A stretch of DNA of 64,000 nucleotides from Shinella sp. PSBB067 (GCF_016839145.1 NZ_CP069303.1:1364001-1428000), one strand, 5' to 3'; numbered from the stretch's first letter, positions 15,020 to 25,530 are shown. Program-made: numbers and translations. Notes: generated by a model not told the origin, from the letters alone.

Positions 15020-15298
15020 TCATGCGGCCTTCTTCCTGCGCAGCGAGATGAAGGTGAGCGCGCCGGCAGCGACACCGTACAGCACCCACTTGAAGGGCAG
15101 GACGTCGGCGATCTCGCTGCGGATCGGCCGGACTGCAACCGTGCCCGGCGCGGATTGGTAGCCCGCATCCCCACCGGCCTTCGCCTCGGCGATCTGCTCC
15201 GGGGAGACCACCCATTCGGCTCCCTTCCACTTGTCGTAGGCCATGGCGCCCCCGCCGACGATCACGGCGACAGCGGCGGAAGCAATGAGGTTGCGCAT
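15020..15298 (-). CDS. Hypothetical membrane protein, 92 aa
   Basis: One N-terminal hydrophobic segment (LIASAAVAVIVGGGAMAY), a hydrophilic middle of ~45 residues, then a second helix (WVLYGVAAGALTFI) ending in the basic tail SLRRKKAA. Both termini are probably cytoplasmic with a periplasmic loop. AAGGA is placed about 8 bases ahead of the ATG at 15298, which favours it over the ATG nine bases earlier. No known domain is recognised. Confidence 0.6.
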   Translation of the reverse strand: MRNLIASAAVAVIVGGGAMAYDKWKGAEWVVSPEQIAEAKAGGDAGYQSAPGTVAVRPIRSEIADVLPFKWVLYGVAAGALTFISLRRKKAA

Positions 15299-15599
15299 GT
15301 TGGACATCCTTGATTTTCCTGCATATTTCGAGGCGCGCAAAATAGGCAGGCAATCGGGCGGAGGCAAGCACGAGGGGCTGGCCATCTGTGGACGGACGGC
15401 AGGGGCCGGTGATCTTGCGCGTCAAGCAGGATCAGGCGCGATGCGGGGCTCGGCTGTCTCCTTACGACACAGGCGAGGGCGCTTTGGCAAACCCCCGGGG
15501 CAACTTTTCCGGACTTGTTCCAGACGCAATGTGGTCCTAAGCTTCAGCCACACCCGAAAGCAATATTGCCGGCTGGATGTGGATCAAGGGGAGGCAGCA
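15299..15599. other. Intergenic region, nothing recognised
   Basis: 301 bases between the divergent membrane-protein gene and the 71-aa gene. It presumably contains both promoters, but I see no clear operator, RNA gene or hairpin. Confidence 0.4.
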
Positions 15600-15815
15600 A
15601 TGGATGTGCTTCGAGACCCTACGCATATCGGCATGTTCGAACCTCAGGACCTCGATATCCTGAAAGGCGTGTTCACGCGTCTGACGACCGCCGGGCCTCC
15701 GGCCTTCGATGAAGCCCGGGCGCGCTCGCTCGCCCGGTCGATCATAACGCTTTACCGGCACGGCGTGCGCGACCCCAACCAGCTCTTCGACGTCCTGCAG
15801 GACGACGCATCCTGA
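15600..15815 (+). CDS. Hypothetical protein, 71 aa
   Basis: A small soluble helical protein (EPQDLDILKGVFTRLT, then DEARARSLARSIITLYRHGVRDPNQLFDVL) resembling short conserved rhizobial hypotheticals. GGGGAGG lies 6 bases before the ATG at 15600, which is why the longer upstream frame is not used. No function can be assigned. Confidence 0.7.
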   Translation: MDVLRDPTHIGMFEPQDLDILKGVFTRLTTAGPPAFDEARARSLARSIITLYRHGVRDPNQLFDVLQDDAS

Positions 15816-16037
15816 TTGACAAACATGATGGTAGATCGAGCGCCTGCCTTCATCCGGCGGGCGTATTAACCATGCGGAAACCATAACGCATTGATCTTTA
15901 TGCCCCGGCGCCGCACACGCTCGCAATTTTGCCATCTTGTTGGCATGATTAACGCACTGTTATTTACTGAGTGGCATTGACCGTCGACTTGCAGGGGCAA
16001 GGCAGTCGGCTGGTAAACCGTCGGGGACAATAGCGGC

Positions 16038-17045
16038 GTGGGACATCATAACTTGAAGAAGAATGCGAACCGTCTTGGCACGAGCCTCCGGTTCATCGCA
16101 ATTCCGCTGGTCTGCGCAGGGCTCGCTGCCTGTGCGACGACGACGGCCGCCCCCAAGAAGAAGGTCCGCGGCAAGGAATTCTTCGCCGAATCCGAATATG
16201 GCGTGAAGGCGAGCCCGCGCGTCGTCCAGGACGGCCAGCCCGTGCCGAAGGGCGGCGGGCGCTACCAGCTCGGCAAGGCCTATCAGGTTCGCGGCAAGTG
16301 GTACGAGCCGAAGGAAGAACCGGGCTACAGCAAGACCGGCCTTGCCTCCTGGTACGGCTCCGCCTTCCACGGGCGCAAGACGGCGAACGGCGAGGTCTAC
16401 GACAGCTATCACCTTTCCGCCGCTCATCCGACCTTCCCGCTGCCGAGCTATGCCCGCGTCACCAATCTGGAGAATGGCACGTCCGTCGTCGTGCGCGTCA
16501 ACGACCGCGGCCCGTTCCACGAGAACCGCGTGATCGACGTTTCCTCCAAGACGGCCGATCTGCTCGACATGAAGCGCACCGGCACCGCCAAGGTGCGCGT
16601 GCAATATGTCGGCAAGGCGCCCCTTGAGGGCAACGACATGCCCTATCTGATGGCGTCCTACGTGCCGAAGGGATCGCGCATTCCGGCGGTCGATCCGGGA
16701 GGCCAGATCGCCACCGGTGTCATGGTGGCTTCCGCCGATCCGCGCGCGCTGCCGGGCACGGGTGAGGGCACGCTCTCCCTGCCGCAGACGAGCACGATGA
16801 CGGCGCTCGCCAAGACCGCGCCCGAAAGCGGCGCCTTCCAGGTCATGGACCAGTTCGTCCTCCTGCCGGAAATCGGCCCGATGCCGACGGAGCGGCCGAA
16901 TTTCGGCGCCGAGCCCTCCGGCGTCAGCTATGCCGCCGCCTATGCGGACGAGCGCGTGCGGGATGCCTCGGGCGCCTTCGATGCCATCCTGAACCTCGAC
17001 GGCCGGTTGACCCCGCTTTCCGAACTGGCCGGCAACGCCGGCTGA
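16038..17045 (+). CDS. rlpA: RlpA-family septal ring lytic transglycosylase / DPBB lipoprotein
   Basis: A 335-residue lipoprotein with an N-terminal signal ending in the lipobox GLAAC (Cys about residue 32). A basic linker follows, then a double-psi beta-barrel at about 95-190 (TGLASWYGSAFHGRKTANGE; HPTFPLPSYARVTNLENG; VRVNDRGPFHENRVIDVSS). The RGPFHENRVIDVS segment holds the residues associated with activity in RlpA enzymes that cleave naked glycan strands at the septum. No C-terminal SPOR domain is evident; the last ~140 residues are low complexity. The start is GTG at 16038. It is followed 82 bases later by a penicillin-binding-type gene, which fits a cell-wall role. Confidence 0.88.
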   Translation: MGHHNLKKNANRLGTSLRFIAIPLVCAGLAACATTTAAPKKKVRGKEFFAESEYGVKASPRVVQDGQPVPKGGGRYQLGKAYQVRGKWYEPKEEPGYSKTGLASWYGSAFHGRKTANGEVYDSYHLSAAHPTFPLPSYARVTNLENGTSVVVRVNDRGPFHENRVIDVSSKTADLLDMKRTGTAKVRVQYVGKAPLEGNDMPYLMASYVPKGSRIPAVDPGGQIATGVMVASADPRALPGTGEGTLSLPQTSTMTALAKTAPESGAFQVMDQFVLLPEIGPMPTERPNFGAEPSGVSYAAAYADERVRDASGAFDAILNLDGRLTPLSELAGNAG

Positions 17046-17127
17046 GAGGCGGGCCGATAACCCGCCGCCGCAAAGCCGTTTGCGCAATGCGCACGGCTGT
17101 GTGAGTGTGGCGACATCCGGAGTCGCC

Positions 17128-18291
17128 ATGCATCGCCGCCTCATTGCCTGCCTTGTTCTCTTCCTGTCCCTGACGGCGGTTGCGCGCGCCCAGTCGCCGG
17201 CGCCGCAGGCCGGTTTCGACGTGAAGGCCAGGCAGGTCTACATGATCGAGGCACAGACCGGCACGGTGCTTTTCGCCCGCGCGGAGGACGAGGTGGTGCC
17301 TGCCGCCTCCCTCGCCAAGCTGATGACCGCCGCAACGGTGTTCAAGGCGCTTTCCGGCGGCGAGATCACCCTGGAGACGCAGTATCCCGTCACCGAACAC
17401 GCCTGGCGGACGGGCGGCGCGCCATCGCGCACCTCCACCATGTTCGCCGCGCTGAAATCGAACGTGCGCGTCGAGGACCTCATCCGCGGCGTCACCGTCC
17501 AGTTCGCCAACGACGCCTGCATCATCCTTGCGGAAGGCATCGCTGGTTCGGAGGGTGCCTTCGTCGAACGGATGACGAAGGAGGCGCGGGCGCTGGGGTT
17601 GGAGAAATCCACCTTCGCCAACGCCACCGGCCTGCCGGACCCCGGCAACAAGGTGACGATGCGCGAGATGGTGACGCTCGCCCGCCATCTGGAGACGACC
17701 TATCCGGGCTACATGCATTATTATCTCGAACCCGAATTCGAGTGGAACAAGATCAGGCAGCGCAACCGCAATCCGCTTCTTGCCCTCAATATCGGCGTGA
17801 CCGGCTTCGTCACCGGCTTTTCGGAGGAGGGCGGCTATTCCATCGTCGCGGCGGTCAACCGCGACGGCAAGCACATGCTGCTGGCCATGGGCGGCATGGA
17901 GAGCGACAAGATGCGTACGGAGGAGACCCGCCGCATCGTCGAATGGGCGCTGTCCTCCTTTGAGCGGCGCACGCTCTTCAAGCAGGGCGAGATGATCGCG
18001 GAGGCGAGCGTCTATGGCGGCGACGCCTCCACCGTGCCGCTGGTCGCCGGCGACGAGGTGGACGTGTTCCTGCCGAAGGACAATTCGCAGCGCCTCGTCG
18101 CCCGCGTCGTCTACACCTGGCCGGTCCGCGCGCCCGTCGAGCCCGACGCGGCGGTGGGTACGCTGAAGATCTGGAACGACAAGCAGCTCCTGCGCGAGGT
18201 GCCGGTGAAGACCGCCGGCAAGGTGGGTGTCGGCCCGCTACGAACGCGAGCGCTGGATGCGCTGATCGAGCTGTTCTTCTTCTGGATTTGA
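17128..18291 (+). CDS. D-alanyl-D-alanine carboxypeptidase family protein (DacF-like), with altered active-site motifs
   Basis: A 387-residue exported protein with a signal peptide (MHRRLIACLVLFLSLTAVARA), a peptidase S11 domain (~30-270) and a C-terminal beta domain typical of class C PBPs. The nucleophile motif SLAK is present (AASLAKLMTA). At the place of SxN the sequence reads QFANDAC, and at the place of KTG it reads GFVTGFSEEGGYS, so Ser and Lys of the second and third motifs are missing. It may therefore be inactive or unusual as a carboxypeptidase. The ATG at 17128 is chosen over the TTG at 17080 because GGAG precedes it by 6 bases and the signal peptide begins there. It lies upstream of tmk-holB-metG. 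Confidence 0.88.
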   Translation: MHRRLIACLVLFLSLTAVARAQSPAPQAGFDVKARQVYMIEAQTGTVLFARAEDEVVPAASLAKLMTAATVFKALSGGEITLETQYPVTEHAWRTGGAPSRTSTMFAALKSNVRVEDLIRGVTVQFANDACIILAEGIAGSEGAFVERMTKEARALGLEKSTFANATGLPDPGNKVTMREMVTLARHLETTYPGYMHYYLEPEFEWNKIRQRNRNPLLALNIGVTGFVTGFSEEGGYSIVAAVNRDGKHMLLAMGGMESDKMRTEETRRIVEWALSSFERRTLFKQGEMIAEASVYGGDASTVPLVAGDEVDVFLPKDNSQRLVARVVYTWPVRAPVEPDAAVGTLKIWNDKQLLREVPVKTAGKVGVGPLRTRALDALIELFFFWI

Positions 18292-18416
18292 CGGGGCGGG
18301 GCGGGGGAAAAGCGTTTCGTCCGCCGGGAACATGGGTTAGTAGTGTCCGACTCGCCTCCGCCTCGCCGGAAATCGTCAAATGGCCGCCGCGGCGGCCGCT
18401 GGAACGGAAATAGGAT

Positions 18417-19100
18417 TTGTCTGCCGCACCCGGTTTGTTTGTCACGTTCGAAGGCGGCGAAGGCGCCGGAAAGTCGACGCAGATCCGGCTTCTGGCAAAC
18501 GCCCTGCGCGCACGCGGCCTGACGGTGCTGGTGACGCGCGAACCGGGCGGCTCCAAGGGCGCCGAAGCGGTGCGCCACGTCCTTCTTTCCGGCGCGGCCG
18601 AGGCCTACGGCATCCGCATGGAGGCGATCCTTTTCGCCGCCGCGCGCAGCGACCATGTCGAGCAGGTCATCCGCCCGGCGCTTGCCGCGGGCACCGTCGT
18701 GCTCTGCGACCGCTTCATGGATTCCTCGCGCGTCTACCAGGGCATCACCGGCAATCTGGAGCAGGCCTTCGTCGAGGCGCTGGAGCGCGTGGCGGTCAAC
18801 GGCGTCGTGCCCGATTGCACCATCATCTTCGACCTTCCCGCCGCCATCGGCCTCGAACGCGCCCGCCGGCGCGCCGCAGGGCCGGACGAGCAGCCCGACC
18901 GGTTCGAGAAGGAAGAGCTGGAAACGCACGAGAAGCGCCGCGAGGCCTTCCTCGACATCGCCGAGCGCGAGCCGCTGCGCTGCCGCGTGATCGACGCCAC
19001 CAGGACGCAGGAGGAGATCGCCGCCGAGGTGCTCGCCATCGTCGAGCCGCTTCTCCCGATCACCGCGCATGGCCGGCAGGACCCGGAGCGAGTCTCGTGA
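18417..19100 (+). CDS. tmk: Thymidylate kinase
   Basis: A 227-residue enzyme that phosphorylates dTMP to dTDP. The P-loop [11 protein letters not shown] (about residues 11-21), the DR(F/Y) motif in [15 protein letters not shown], and a LID segment ([17 protein letters not shown]) are present. The start is TTG at 18417 with a weak GGA just upstream. The stop overlaps the GTG of holB by four bases (GTGA), indicating coupled translation; tmk-holB is a common pair in bacteria. Confidence 0.95.
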   Translation: MSAAPGLFVTFEGGEGAGKSTQIRLLANALRARGLTVLVTREPGGSKGAEAVRHVLLSGAAEAYGIRMEAILFAAARSDHVEQVIRPALAAGTVVLCDRFMDSSRVYQGITGNLEQAFVEALERVAVNGVVPDCTIIFDLPAAIGLERARRRAAGPDEQPDRFEKEELETHEKRREAFLDIAEREPLRCRVIDATRTQEEIAAEVLAIVEPLLPITAHGRQDPERVS

Positions 19101-20128
19101 GCGACGAACGTCCCGGCATCCTCGACGGCGCGGTGCATCCCGGCGAGCAGACGAAGCTCTTCGGCCATGCCGCGGCGGAAGATTTCCTGGCGCGCTCCTA
19201 TCGCTCCGGCAAGGGCCATCACGCGATCCTCATCGAAGGGCCGGAAGGCATCGGCAAGGCGACGCTCGCCTTCCGCTTCGCCAACCATGTGCTGCACCAT
19301 CCCGAGCCCGCGGAGGCGCCCGAGGCGATCGCCGACCCGTCGCCCGCATCGCCCGTCACCCGCCAGCTCGCCTCCGGCGCCTCGCACAACCTGCTGCATC
19401 TCACCCGGCCGGTCGACGAGAAGACCGGCAAGGTGAAGTCGGCGATCACCGTGGACGAGGTGCGCAGGGCCGGCAAGTTCCTGGCGCAGACCTCGGGCAC
19501 CGGCAACTGGCGCATCGTCATCATCGATCCGGCCGACGACCTCAACCGCAACGCCGCCAACGCCATCCTGAAGATCCTCGAAGAGCCGCCGAAGCGCTCG
19601 CTCTTCCTCGTCCTGACCCATGCGCCCGGCAAGCTGCTGCCGACCATCCGCTCGCGCTGCCTGCCGCTCTCGCTCTCGCCGCTGTCGGAAAACGATCTCG
19701 CCGCGGCGCTGGACAGCCTCGGCACCACGCTGACCGGCGGGCGGGCAGGGGATGTCCTCTCTGCGGCCCATGGCAGCGTCTCCGAGGCGCTGAAGCTCGT
19801 GAACTATGGCGGCTTCGACATTGTCGAGGCCTTCCGTGCCATTGTCGCGGGCCAGGCGGAACCGCCGCGCCGCGACGTGCACAAGCTCGCCGACGTGCTG
19901 TCGGCAAAGGACAGCGACACCGTCTTCTCGTTCTTCTGCCAGCACGCCGCCGACTTCGTGACGGACGCCGCGCGCAAGGCCGCGCTTTCAGGCGACATCG
20001 CCCGCGCCGACCGTCTCGCGCAGCTTTCCTCGCAGCTCGGCGAGCGAATGGCCATCGCCCAGGCCTACAATCTCGACCGCAAGCAGACGATCATCAGCGT
20101 GCTCGACGACATCCGGGCCGCGCTCTAG
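19097..20128 (+). CDS. holB: DNA polymerase III subunit delta'
   Basis: A 343-residue clamp-loader subunit. It has an AAA+ domain with the nucleotide-site relic GPEGIGKAT (about 48-56), a long insert, then [29 protein letters not shown] (the delta'-typical Walker B and SRC region) and the TIRSRC motif. It belongs to the DnaX complex that loads the sliding clamp. The GTG at 19097 overlaps the tmk stop by four bases, and the longer upstream frame is only the shadow of tmk. metG follows after 88 bases. Confidence 0.94.
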   Translation: MSDERPGILDGAVHPGEQTKLFGHAAAEDFLARSYRSGKGHHAILIEGPEGIGKATLAFRFANHVLHHPEPAEAPEAIADPSPASPVTRQLASGASHNLLHLTRPVDEKTGKVKSAITVDEVRRAGKFLAQTSGTGNWRIVIIDPADDLNRNAANAILKILEEPPKRSLFLVLTHAPGKLLPTIRSRCLPLSLSPLSENDLAAALDSLGTTLTGGRAGDVLSAAHGSVSEALKLVNYGGFDIVEAFRAIVAGQAEPPRRDVHKLADVLSAKDSDTVFSFFCQHAADFVTDAARKAALSGDIARADRLAQLSSQLGERMAIAQAYNLDRKQTIISVLDDIRAAL

Positions 20129-20216
20129 GTCAAAGCCGAAACTTGCTGTTTCCCTCTGCGCCCGCATGGTCTAATACCTTGCGGCATTGCACAACCGAAG
20201 ACAGAACGCACCCCCG

Positions 20217-21767
20217 ATGACCGATACGTCCCGCTTCTACATCACGACCGCCATTTCCTATCCGAACGGCAAGCCGCATATCGGCCATGCCTACGAGCTG
20301 ATCGCCACGGATGCCATGGCGCGCTACCAGAGGCTCGACGGGCGCGATGTCTTCTTCCTGACCGGGACGGACGAACACGGCCAGAAGATGCAGCAGACGG
20401 CACGCAGGGAAGGCATTTCCGCACGCGAACTCGCCGACAGGAATTCGAAAGAATTCAGGGATATGGCTGTTCTTCTTAATGCATCGAACGATGATTTCAT
20501 CCGCACGACCGAGGCGCGCCACTACGAGGCCTGCGCCGAGATCTGGCGCCGCATGGCGGAAAATGGCGACATCTACAAGGGCGGCTATGCCGGCTGGTAC
20601 TCGGTGCGCGACGAGGCCTATTACCAGGAGAGCGAGACGGAGCTGCGCGCCGACGGCGTGCGCTATGGTCCGCAGGGCACGCCCGTCGAATGGGTGGAGG
20701 AGGAAAGCTATTTCTTCCGCCTGTCCGCCTATCAGGAGAAGCTCCTGAAGCACTACGAGGACAACCCGGACTTCATCGGTCCGGCCGAGCGGCGCAACGA
20801 GGTGATCTCCTTCGTGAAATCCGGCCTCAAGGATCTGTCGGTCTCGCGCACCACCTTCGACTGGGGCATTCCGGTTCCCGGCGACCCGGCGCATGTCATG
20901 TATGTCTGGGTCGATGCGCTGACGAACTACATCACCGCGACCGGCTATCTCACCGATCCGGAAGGCGCCCGGGCAAAATACTGGCCGGCGAACATCCACA
21001 TCATCGGCAAGGACATCATCCGTTTCCACGCGGTCTATTGGCCCGCCTTCCTGATGTCGGCCGGCGTGCCGCTGCCGGGCCGCGTCTTCGCCCACGGCTT
21101 CCTGCTCAACAAGGGCGAGAAGATGTCGAAGTCCCTCGGCAACGTGGTGGACCCGGTCAACCTCGTGAACCATTTCGGCCTCGACCAGATCCGCTATTTC
21201 TTCCTGCGCGAAGTCTCCTTCGGCCAGGACGGCAGCTATAGCGAGGAGGGGATCGCGACCCGCATCAACTCCGACCTTGCCAACGGCATCGGCAACCTCG
21301 CCAGCCGCTCGCTGTCGATGATCGTCAAGAACTGCGGCGGCAGGGTTCCGGAATGCGGCGAACTCAACGACGCGGACCGCGCGATGCTCGCCTCCGTCGA
21401 TGCCCTTCATGCGATCACCCGCGAAGAGATGGGCAGGCAGCAGATCCACAGGGCGCTGGCCGCGATCATCGCCGTCGTCTCGGAAGCCGACCGCTACTTT
21501 GCCGGCGAGGCGCCCTGGGCGCTGAAGAAGACGGATCCGGGGCGCATGGGCACGGTGCTCTATGTCACGGCGGAAGTGGTGCGCCAGATCGCGATCCTGC
21601 TTCAGCCCTTCATGCCGCAGTCCGCCGGCAAGCTGCTCGATCTCGTCGCCGCACCGGCCGACAAGCGCGACTTCGGCGCGCTCGGCGAGGCGGGCCGTCT
21701 CGTCAGCGGCACGCCGCTGGAAGCGCCGACCCCGGTCTTCCCGCGTTACGTGGCGCCCGAAGGGTGA
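20217..21767 (+). CDS. metG: Methionyl-tRNA synthetase
   Basis: A 516-residue class I aminoacyl-tRNA synthetase charging tRNA-Met. The HIGH motif is at residues 21-24 (KPHIGHAYE) and KMSKS at 302-306 ([10 protein letters not shown]). An anticodon-binding helical domain follows. The four-cysteine zinc knuckle of E. coli MetG is absent, and there is no C-terminal EMAP/Trbp domain, so it is the short alphaproteobacterial form. The ATG at 20217 is used instead of the TTG at 20187 because the family begins directly with the [14 protein letters not shown] strand. tatD starts 7 bases after the stop. Confidence 0.96.
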   Translation: MTDTSRFYITTAISYPNGKPHIGHAYELIATDAMARYQRLDGRDVFFLTGTDEHGQKMQQTARREGISARELADRNSKEFRDMAVLLNASNDDFIRTTEARHYEACAEIWRRMAENGDIYKGGYAGWYSVRDEAYYQESETELRADGVRYGPQGTPVEWVEEESYFFRLSAYQEKLLKHYEDNPDFIGPAERRNEVISFVKSGLKDLSVSRTTFDWGIPVPGDPAHVMYVWVDALTNYITATGYLTDPEGARAKYWPANIHIIGKDIIRFHAVYWPAFLMSAGVPLPGRVFAHGFLLNKGEKMSKSLGNVVDPVNLVNHFGLDQIRYFFLREVSFGQDGSYSEEGIATRINSDLANGIGNLASRSLSMIVKNCGGRVPECGELNDADRAMLASVDALHAITREEMGRQQIHRALAAIIAVVSEADRYFAGEAPWALKKTDPGRMGTVLYVTAEVVRQIAILLQPFMPQSAGKLLDLVAAPADKRDFGALGEAGRLVSGTPLEAPTPVFPRYVAPEG

Positions 21768-21774
21768 GCCTGCA

Positions 21775-22554
21775 ATGCTGATCGATACCCATTGCCATCT
21801 GGATTTTCCCGACTTTTCGGCCGAGCGCGACGATATCGTCGCGCGGGCGCACGCGGCCGGCGTGAAGCAGATGATCACCATCTCGACGCGGGTCCGGAAG
21901 TTTCCGGAGATCCTGGCGATCGCCGAAACGTATCCCTCGGTCTTCTGCTCGGTCGGCACGCATCCGCACAATGCGGACGAGGAGCTCGACATTCCGGTCT
22001 CCGAGCTGGTCGAACTGTCGCAGCACCCGCGCGTGGTGGCGATCGGCGAGGCGGGGCTCGACTACTTCTACGACAACGCGCCGCGCGACGCACAGGCCAT
22101 CGGCCTCGTCAACCATATCGCCGCCGCGCGCGAGACGGGCCTGCCGCTCGTCATCCACAGCCGCGCGGCGGACGAGGACATGGCTGCGATCCTGACCGAA
22201 GAAACGGGGAAGGGGGCGTTTCCTTTCCTGCTGCACTGCTTCTCCTCCGGGCCGGAACTGGCGCGCGTCGGCGTCGCGCTCGGCGGCTACGTCTCCTTCT
22301 CCGGCATCCTGACCTTCCCGAAATCGGAAGAGCTGCGCGAGATCGCGAAGACCGTGCCGCTGGAGCGCATGCTGGTGGAGACGGACGCGCCCTATCTCGC
22401 GCCCAAACCCTTCCGCGGCAAGCGCAACGAGCCGGCCTATGTGGCGCACACGGCGGCCGTTCTCGCGCAGACCGTCGGTGTCGGCGTCGAGGAGATCGCC
22501 CGCATCACCACCGAGAACGCTTTCCGCATCTTCTCGAAGATGCCGCGGGTGTAG
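21775..22554 (+). CDS. tatD: TatD-family metal-dependent deoxyribonuclease
   Basis: A 259-residue TIM-barrel hydrolase. Metal ligands are seen in DTHCHLDF (near the N-terminus), GEAGLDYFYDNAPRDAQ, PLVIHSRAADEDM, FLLHCFSSG and VETDAPYLAPKPFRGKRNEP, the full set of TatD motifs. Such enzymes act as 3'-5' exonucleases or related hydrolases in DNA quality control. The gene starts 7 bases after metG and ends 2 bases before the MBL-fold gene, so metG-tatD-MBL is probably one operon, a conserved arrangement in rhizobia. Confidence 0.94.
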   Translation: MLIDTHCHLDFPDFSAERDDIVARAHAAGVKQMITISTRVRKFPEILAIAETYPSVFCSVGTHPHNADEELDIPVSELVELSQHPRVVAIGEAGLDYFYDNAPRDAQAIGLVNHIAAARETGLPLVIHSRAADEDMAAILTEETGKGAFPFLLHCFSSGPELARVGVALGGYVSFSGILTFPKSEELREIAKTVPLERMLVETDAPYLAPKPFRGKRNEPAYVAHTAAVLAQTVGVGVEEIARITTENAFRIFSKMPRV

Positions 22555-22556
22555 CC

Positions 22557-23384
22557 GTGGCCTATACGCGTCGCTTCACCATCCTCGGCTGCGGCTCGTC
22601 TCCCGGCGTGCCCCGCATCACCGGTGACTGGGGCGCCTGCGATCGCGCCAATCCGAAGAACCGCCGCACCCGCGCCGCCTTCCTCGTCGAGCAGTTCGGC
22701 CCCGAGGGCAAGACGACGGTCGTCATCGACACCGGCCCGGATTTCCGCACGCAGATGATCGCCGCCGGTGTCGAGAGCATCGACGCGGTGCTCTATACGC
22801 ATGCCCATGCCGACCATATCCACGGCATCGACGACATCAGGGGCTTCGTGCTGCAGACCCACCGGCAGGTGCCGATCTGGGCGGATGCGGCGACGATGGA
22901 GCGCATCCGCGAAGGCTTCGGCTATTGCCTGAGGACGCCGGTCGGCAGCATGTATCCGCCGATCGTCACGGAGAACCTGATCGACCCGATGGACGCGCCG
23001 GTGACGATCGACGGGAGAGGGGGGGCGATAACGTTCCAGCCCCTGCTCCAGGTGCACGGCTCGATCCATTCGCTCGGCTTCCGCATCGGCGACGTGGCCT
23101 ATTGCAGCGACATCAGCGACTTCCCCGAAAAGACCGTCCCGCGCCTGCGGGGCCTCGACATGCTGGTGATCGACGCGCTGCAATACCGTTTCCATTCAAG
23201 CCACCTGTCGCTCGGCCAGGCACTGGAATGGATCGAGCGGCTGAAGCCGGCGCGGGCGATCCTGACCCACATGCATGTGCCGCTCGACTACGACACCGTG
23301 CAGAAGGAAACGCCGGCCCATGTGGAGCCGGCCTATGATGGCCTCCGCTTCGAGGTGGCGCTTACCGCAGATCAGGCGAAATAG
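22557..23384 (+). CDS. MBL-fold metallo-hydrolase (PhnP-like)
   Basis: A 275-residue metallo-beta-lactamase-fold protein. The metal-binding motif [13 protein letters not shown] is present, the N-terminal strand [14 protein letters not shown] is typical of the PhnP/RNase Z-like group, and CSDISDFP and [11 protein letters not shown] supply later ligands. It is probably a cyclic phosphodiesterase or nuclease-type hydrolase; the substrate is unknown. The GTG at 22557 lies 2 bases after the tatD stop. Its end overlaps the convergent purC by 13 bases. Confidence 0.9.
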   Translation: MAYTRRFTILGCGSSPGVPRITGDWGACDRANPKNRRTRAAFLVEQFGPEGKTTVVIDTGPDFRTQMIAAGVESIDAVLYTHAHADHIHGIDDIRGFVLQTHRQVPIWADAATMERIREGFGYCLRTPVGSMYPPIVTENLIDPMDAPVTIDGRGGAITFQPLLQVHGSIHSLGFRIGDVAYCSDISDFPEKTVPRLRGLDMLVIDALQYRFHSSHLSLGQALEWIERLKPARAILTHMHVPLDYDTVQKETPAHVEPAYDGLRFEVALTADQAK

Positions 23385-24325
23385 GGCGCCAGATTCTTGC
23401 GGATGCGGTCCAGAACCGTCTCGCCGGAAAGATCGGGCACGAATGTCTTTCCGGTAATCTGTTCAAAGGCCTGGATGTAGACCTTCGAGGTCTGCTCGAC
23501 GAGGTCGCGCGGGATTTCCGGGATCGGATCCTTGTAGGGATCGCAGCGTTCGGTAACCCAGGCGCGCACGAAATCCTTGTCGAAGCTCGCCGGCCGGCCG
23601 CCGGCCGCAAAGCTCTGCTCGTAGCTGTCGGCGATCCAGTAGCGGCTCGAATCCGGCGTGTGGATCTCGTCGGCCAGCACGATGCGGCCGTCCTTGTCCG
23701 TGCCGAACTCGTATTTCGTGTCGACGAGGATCAGGCCGCGCTCGGCCGCGCGCGCCTGTCCGCGTGCGAAGAGCGAAAGCGCATAGCGCGAGACGGTTTC
23801 CCATTGCTCGGCCGTCAGCAGGCCCTGAGCAAGGATTTCCGCACCGGAGAGCGGCTCGTCGTGACCGCCGTCGAAGGCCTTGCTGGTCGGCGTGATGATC
23901 GGCTCGGGAAGCTTCTCGTTGTCCCTGAGGCCGTCCGGCAGCGTTATGCCGTACATGTCGCGCTCGCCCTTGCGGTACTTCGTCAGGATCGAGGTGCTGG
24001 TCGTGCCGGCGAGATAGCCGCGCACGACCACCTCGACCGGAAGGATGTCGAGCCGCGTGCCGATGACGACGTTCGGGTCGGGATAGGCCAGGACGTGGTT
24101 CGGGCAGATGTCGGCCGTTTCCTCGAACCAGTAGCGCGCCGTCTGCGTCAGCACCTGGCCCTTGAAGGGAATGGACGTCAGGATGACGTCGAAGGCGCTG
24201 AGCCGGTCCGTCGCGATGATGATGCGGCGGCCATCCGGCAGGTCGTAGTTCTCGCGGACCTTGCCCTTGTAGCGGTTCGGCAGTTCCGGGATATGGGCGT
24301 CGGAGAGAATGCGCAGATCGCTCAT
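23372..24325 (-). CDS. purC: Phosphoribosylaminoimidazole-succinocarboxamide synthase
   Basis: A 317-residue SAICAR synthetase, which joins CAIR and aspartate in purine synthesis. Typical segments are [71 protein letters not shown] and FDKDFVRAW. It has the length of the longer (eukaryote-like) PurC group rather than the ~240-residue form. Rhizobia often have more than one purC copy. It stands alone here, with the IS30 element inserted upstream of it (from 24488) about 160 bases from the start codon. Confidence 0.95.
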   Translation of the reverse strand: MSDLRILSDAHIPELPNRYKGKVRENYDLPDGRRIIIATDRLSAFDVILTSIPFKGQVLTQTARYWFEETADICPNHVLAYPDPNVVIGTRLDILPVEVVVRGYLAGTTSTSILTKYRKGERDMYGITLPDGLRDNEKLPEPIITPTSKAFDGGHDEPLSGAEILAQGLLTAEQWETVSRYALSLFARGQARAAERGLILVDTKYEFGTDKDGRIVLADEIHTPDSSRYWIADSYEQSFAAGGRPASFDKDFVRAWVTERCDPYKDPIPEIPRDLVEQTSKVYIQAFEQITGKTFVPDLSGETVLDRIRKNLAPYFA

Positions 24326-24487
24326 CGTGCGAGGCTTCCGTTGTTGGTTCGGTCTGTCGTTCCGCTTAAGGCTCCGGGTGGTTCCGGGTCAAGGCAGAAA
24401 CCGGATTTCCAGAGCCTTAGGCACTGTTGGGCGCATCGTTATGTTCCATAATCTATCTTATGTGATCTTTGTTCAAGGGTGGGTGGG

Positions 24488-25530
24488 TTCAAGGATGAAG
24501 TGCGACTTGCGAATGATGCCAATGGTTTATCAGTCGCAAGGACGCTGCAATGAAACACACCTACTCCCACCTGGACCTGAATGAACGCCGCAGGATAGCG
24601 CGCTGGCGTCACGCCGGCCTGAGCGTCGATATCATCGCGGAATGGCCTGATCTCAGCGGCTACCATTGCGTGACCGCGCATGACATGGCTTGCGAACGGC
24701 GGGCCAAGCTCAGGAAGCTCGCGCGCTTCTCGCATGTCCGCCAGTCCGTCATCGAACGGATCGTGCACGGCTGGTCGCCGCAACAGATCGCCGGTCGGAT
24801 GCGGCTGGAGCACCATCCGATTTCGGTCAGCCACGAGACGATCTACAAGTTTGCCTATTCGGCCGACGGACATGCCATCAAGCTCTGGAAACATCTGCCG
24901 GAACATCGTGCGCGACGCCGGCCACGTCATGCCAGGCGCCGGCATGGCCAGCGCTTCAGCCCGGATCTCAACATTTTGCGCCGCCCGGACGTGGTTGCCG
25001 ATCGCAGGCAGTTCGGACATTGGGAATGCGACCTGATCCAGTTCCGCCAGAAGTTCGGCAAGGCGAACGTGACGTCACTGGTCGAGCGGGTCAGCCGCTT
25101 TGCTGTTCTCTTTCGCAACAACGACAGGCAGTCGCGCCCGATCATGGAGCGTCTCATCGGCGTGCTGCAGGCCCTGCCCCATCGCGCACGGCGCTCGATC
25201 ACTTTCGACCGTGGGACGGAGTTTACCGACTGGCCCTACCTCCAGGCCGGGATCGGCTCCGCGACATGGTTCTGCGACCCGCAATCGCCCTGGCAGAAAG
25301 GCACCGTCGAGAACACGAACGGGCGGGCCAGGAAATGGCTTTCGAGGGATGTCGATCCGCTCTCGATTACCGACCAGGATCTGAAGGACATCTGCGACCG
25401 GCTGAACACAACGCCACGCAAGTGCCTCGGCTACAAGACACCGGCCGAGGTCTTTCGCCAGAAGCTACTCGCGCAGATGCGATCCGGAGGATAGCATCAA
25501 CGAGCCTGCAAGTCGCGCCTGGGCTTGAGC
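24488..25530 (+). mobile_element. IS30-family insertion sequence
   Basis: About 1.04 kb with one complete transposase gene. Imperfect terminal inverted repeats are visible: TCAAG followed by GCGACTTGC on the left (24488-24510) and the complementary GCAAGTCGC...CTTGA on the right (25508-25530), with a 9-base perfect core. The exact ends and any target duplication are not certain, because the right flank carries a tandem 18-base repeat overlapping the terminus. It sits between purC and the LysR gene and interrupts no recognisable gene. Confidence 0.7.
24550..25494 (+). CDS. IS30-family transposase
   Basis: A 314-residue transposase. It has an N-terminal helix-turn-helix region (HLDLNERRRIARWRHAGLSVDIIAE), the IS30 signature around GWSPQQIAGRM and SHETIYKFAY, then a DDE catalytic core with QFGHWECDLI (first Asp), SITFDRGTEFTDW (second Asp) and SPWQKGTVENTNGRARKWL (Glu). 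There is no internal stop or frameshift, so it looks functional. A short hairpin (CTTGCGA/TCGCAAG, about 24507-24540) lies between the left inverted repeat and the start codon. Confidence 0.93.
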   Translation: MKHTYSHLDLNERRRIARWRHAGLSVDIIAEWPDLSGYHCVTAHDMACERRAKLRKLARFSHVRQSVIERIVHGWSPQQIAGRMRLEHHPISVSHETIYKFAYSADGHAIKLWKHLPEHRARRRPRHARRRHGQRFSPDLNILRRPDVVADRRQFGHWECDLIQFRQKFGKANVTSLVERVSRFAVLFRNNDRQSRPIMERLIGVLQALPHRARRSITFDRGTEFTDWPYLQAGIGSATWFCDPQSPWQKGTVENTNGRARKWLSRDVDPLSITDQDLKDICDRLNTTPRKCLGYKTPAEVFRQKLLAQMRSGG

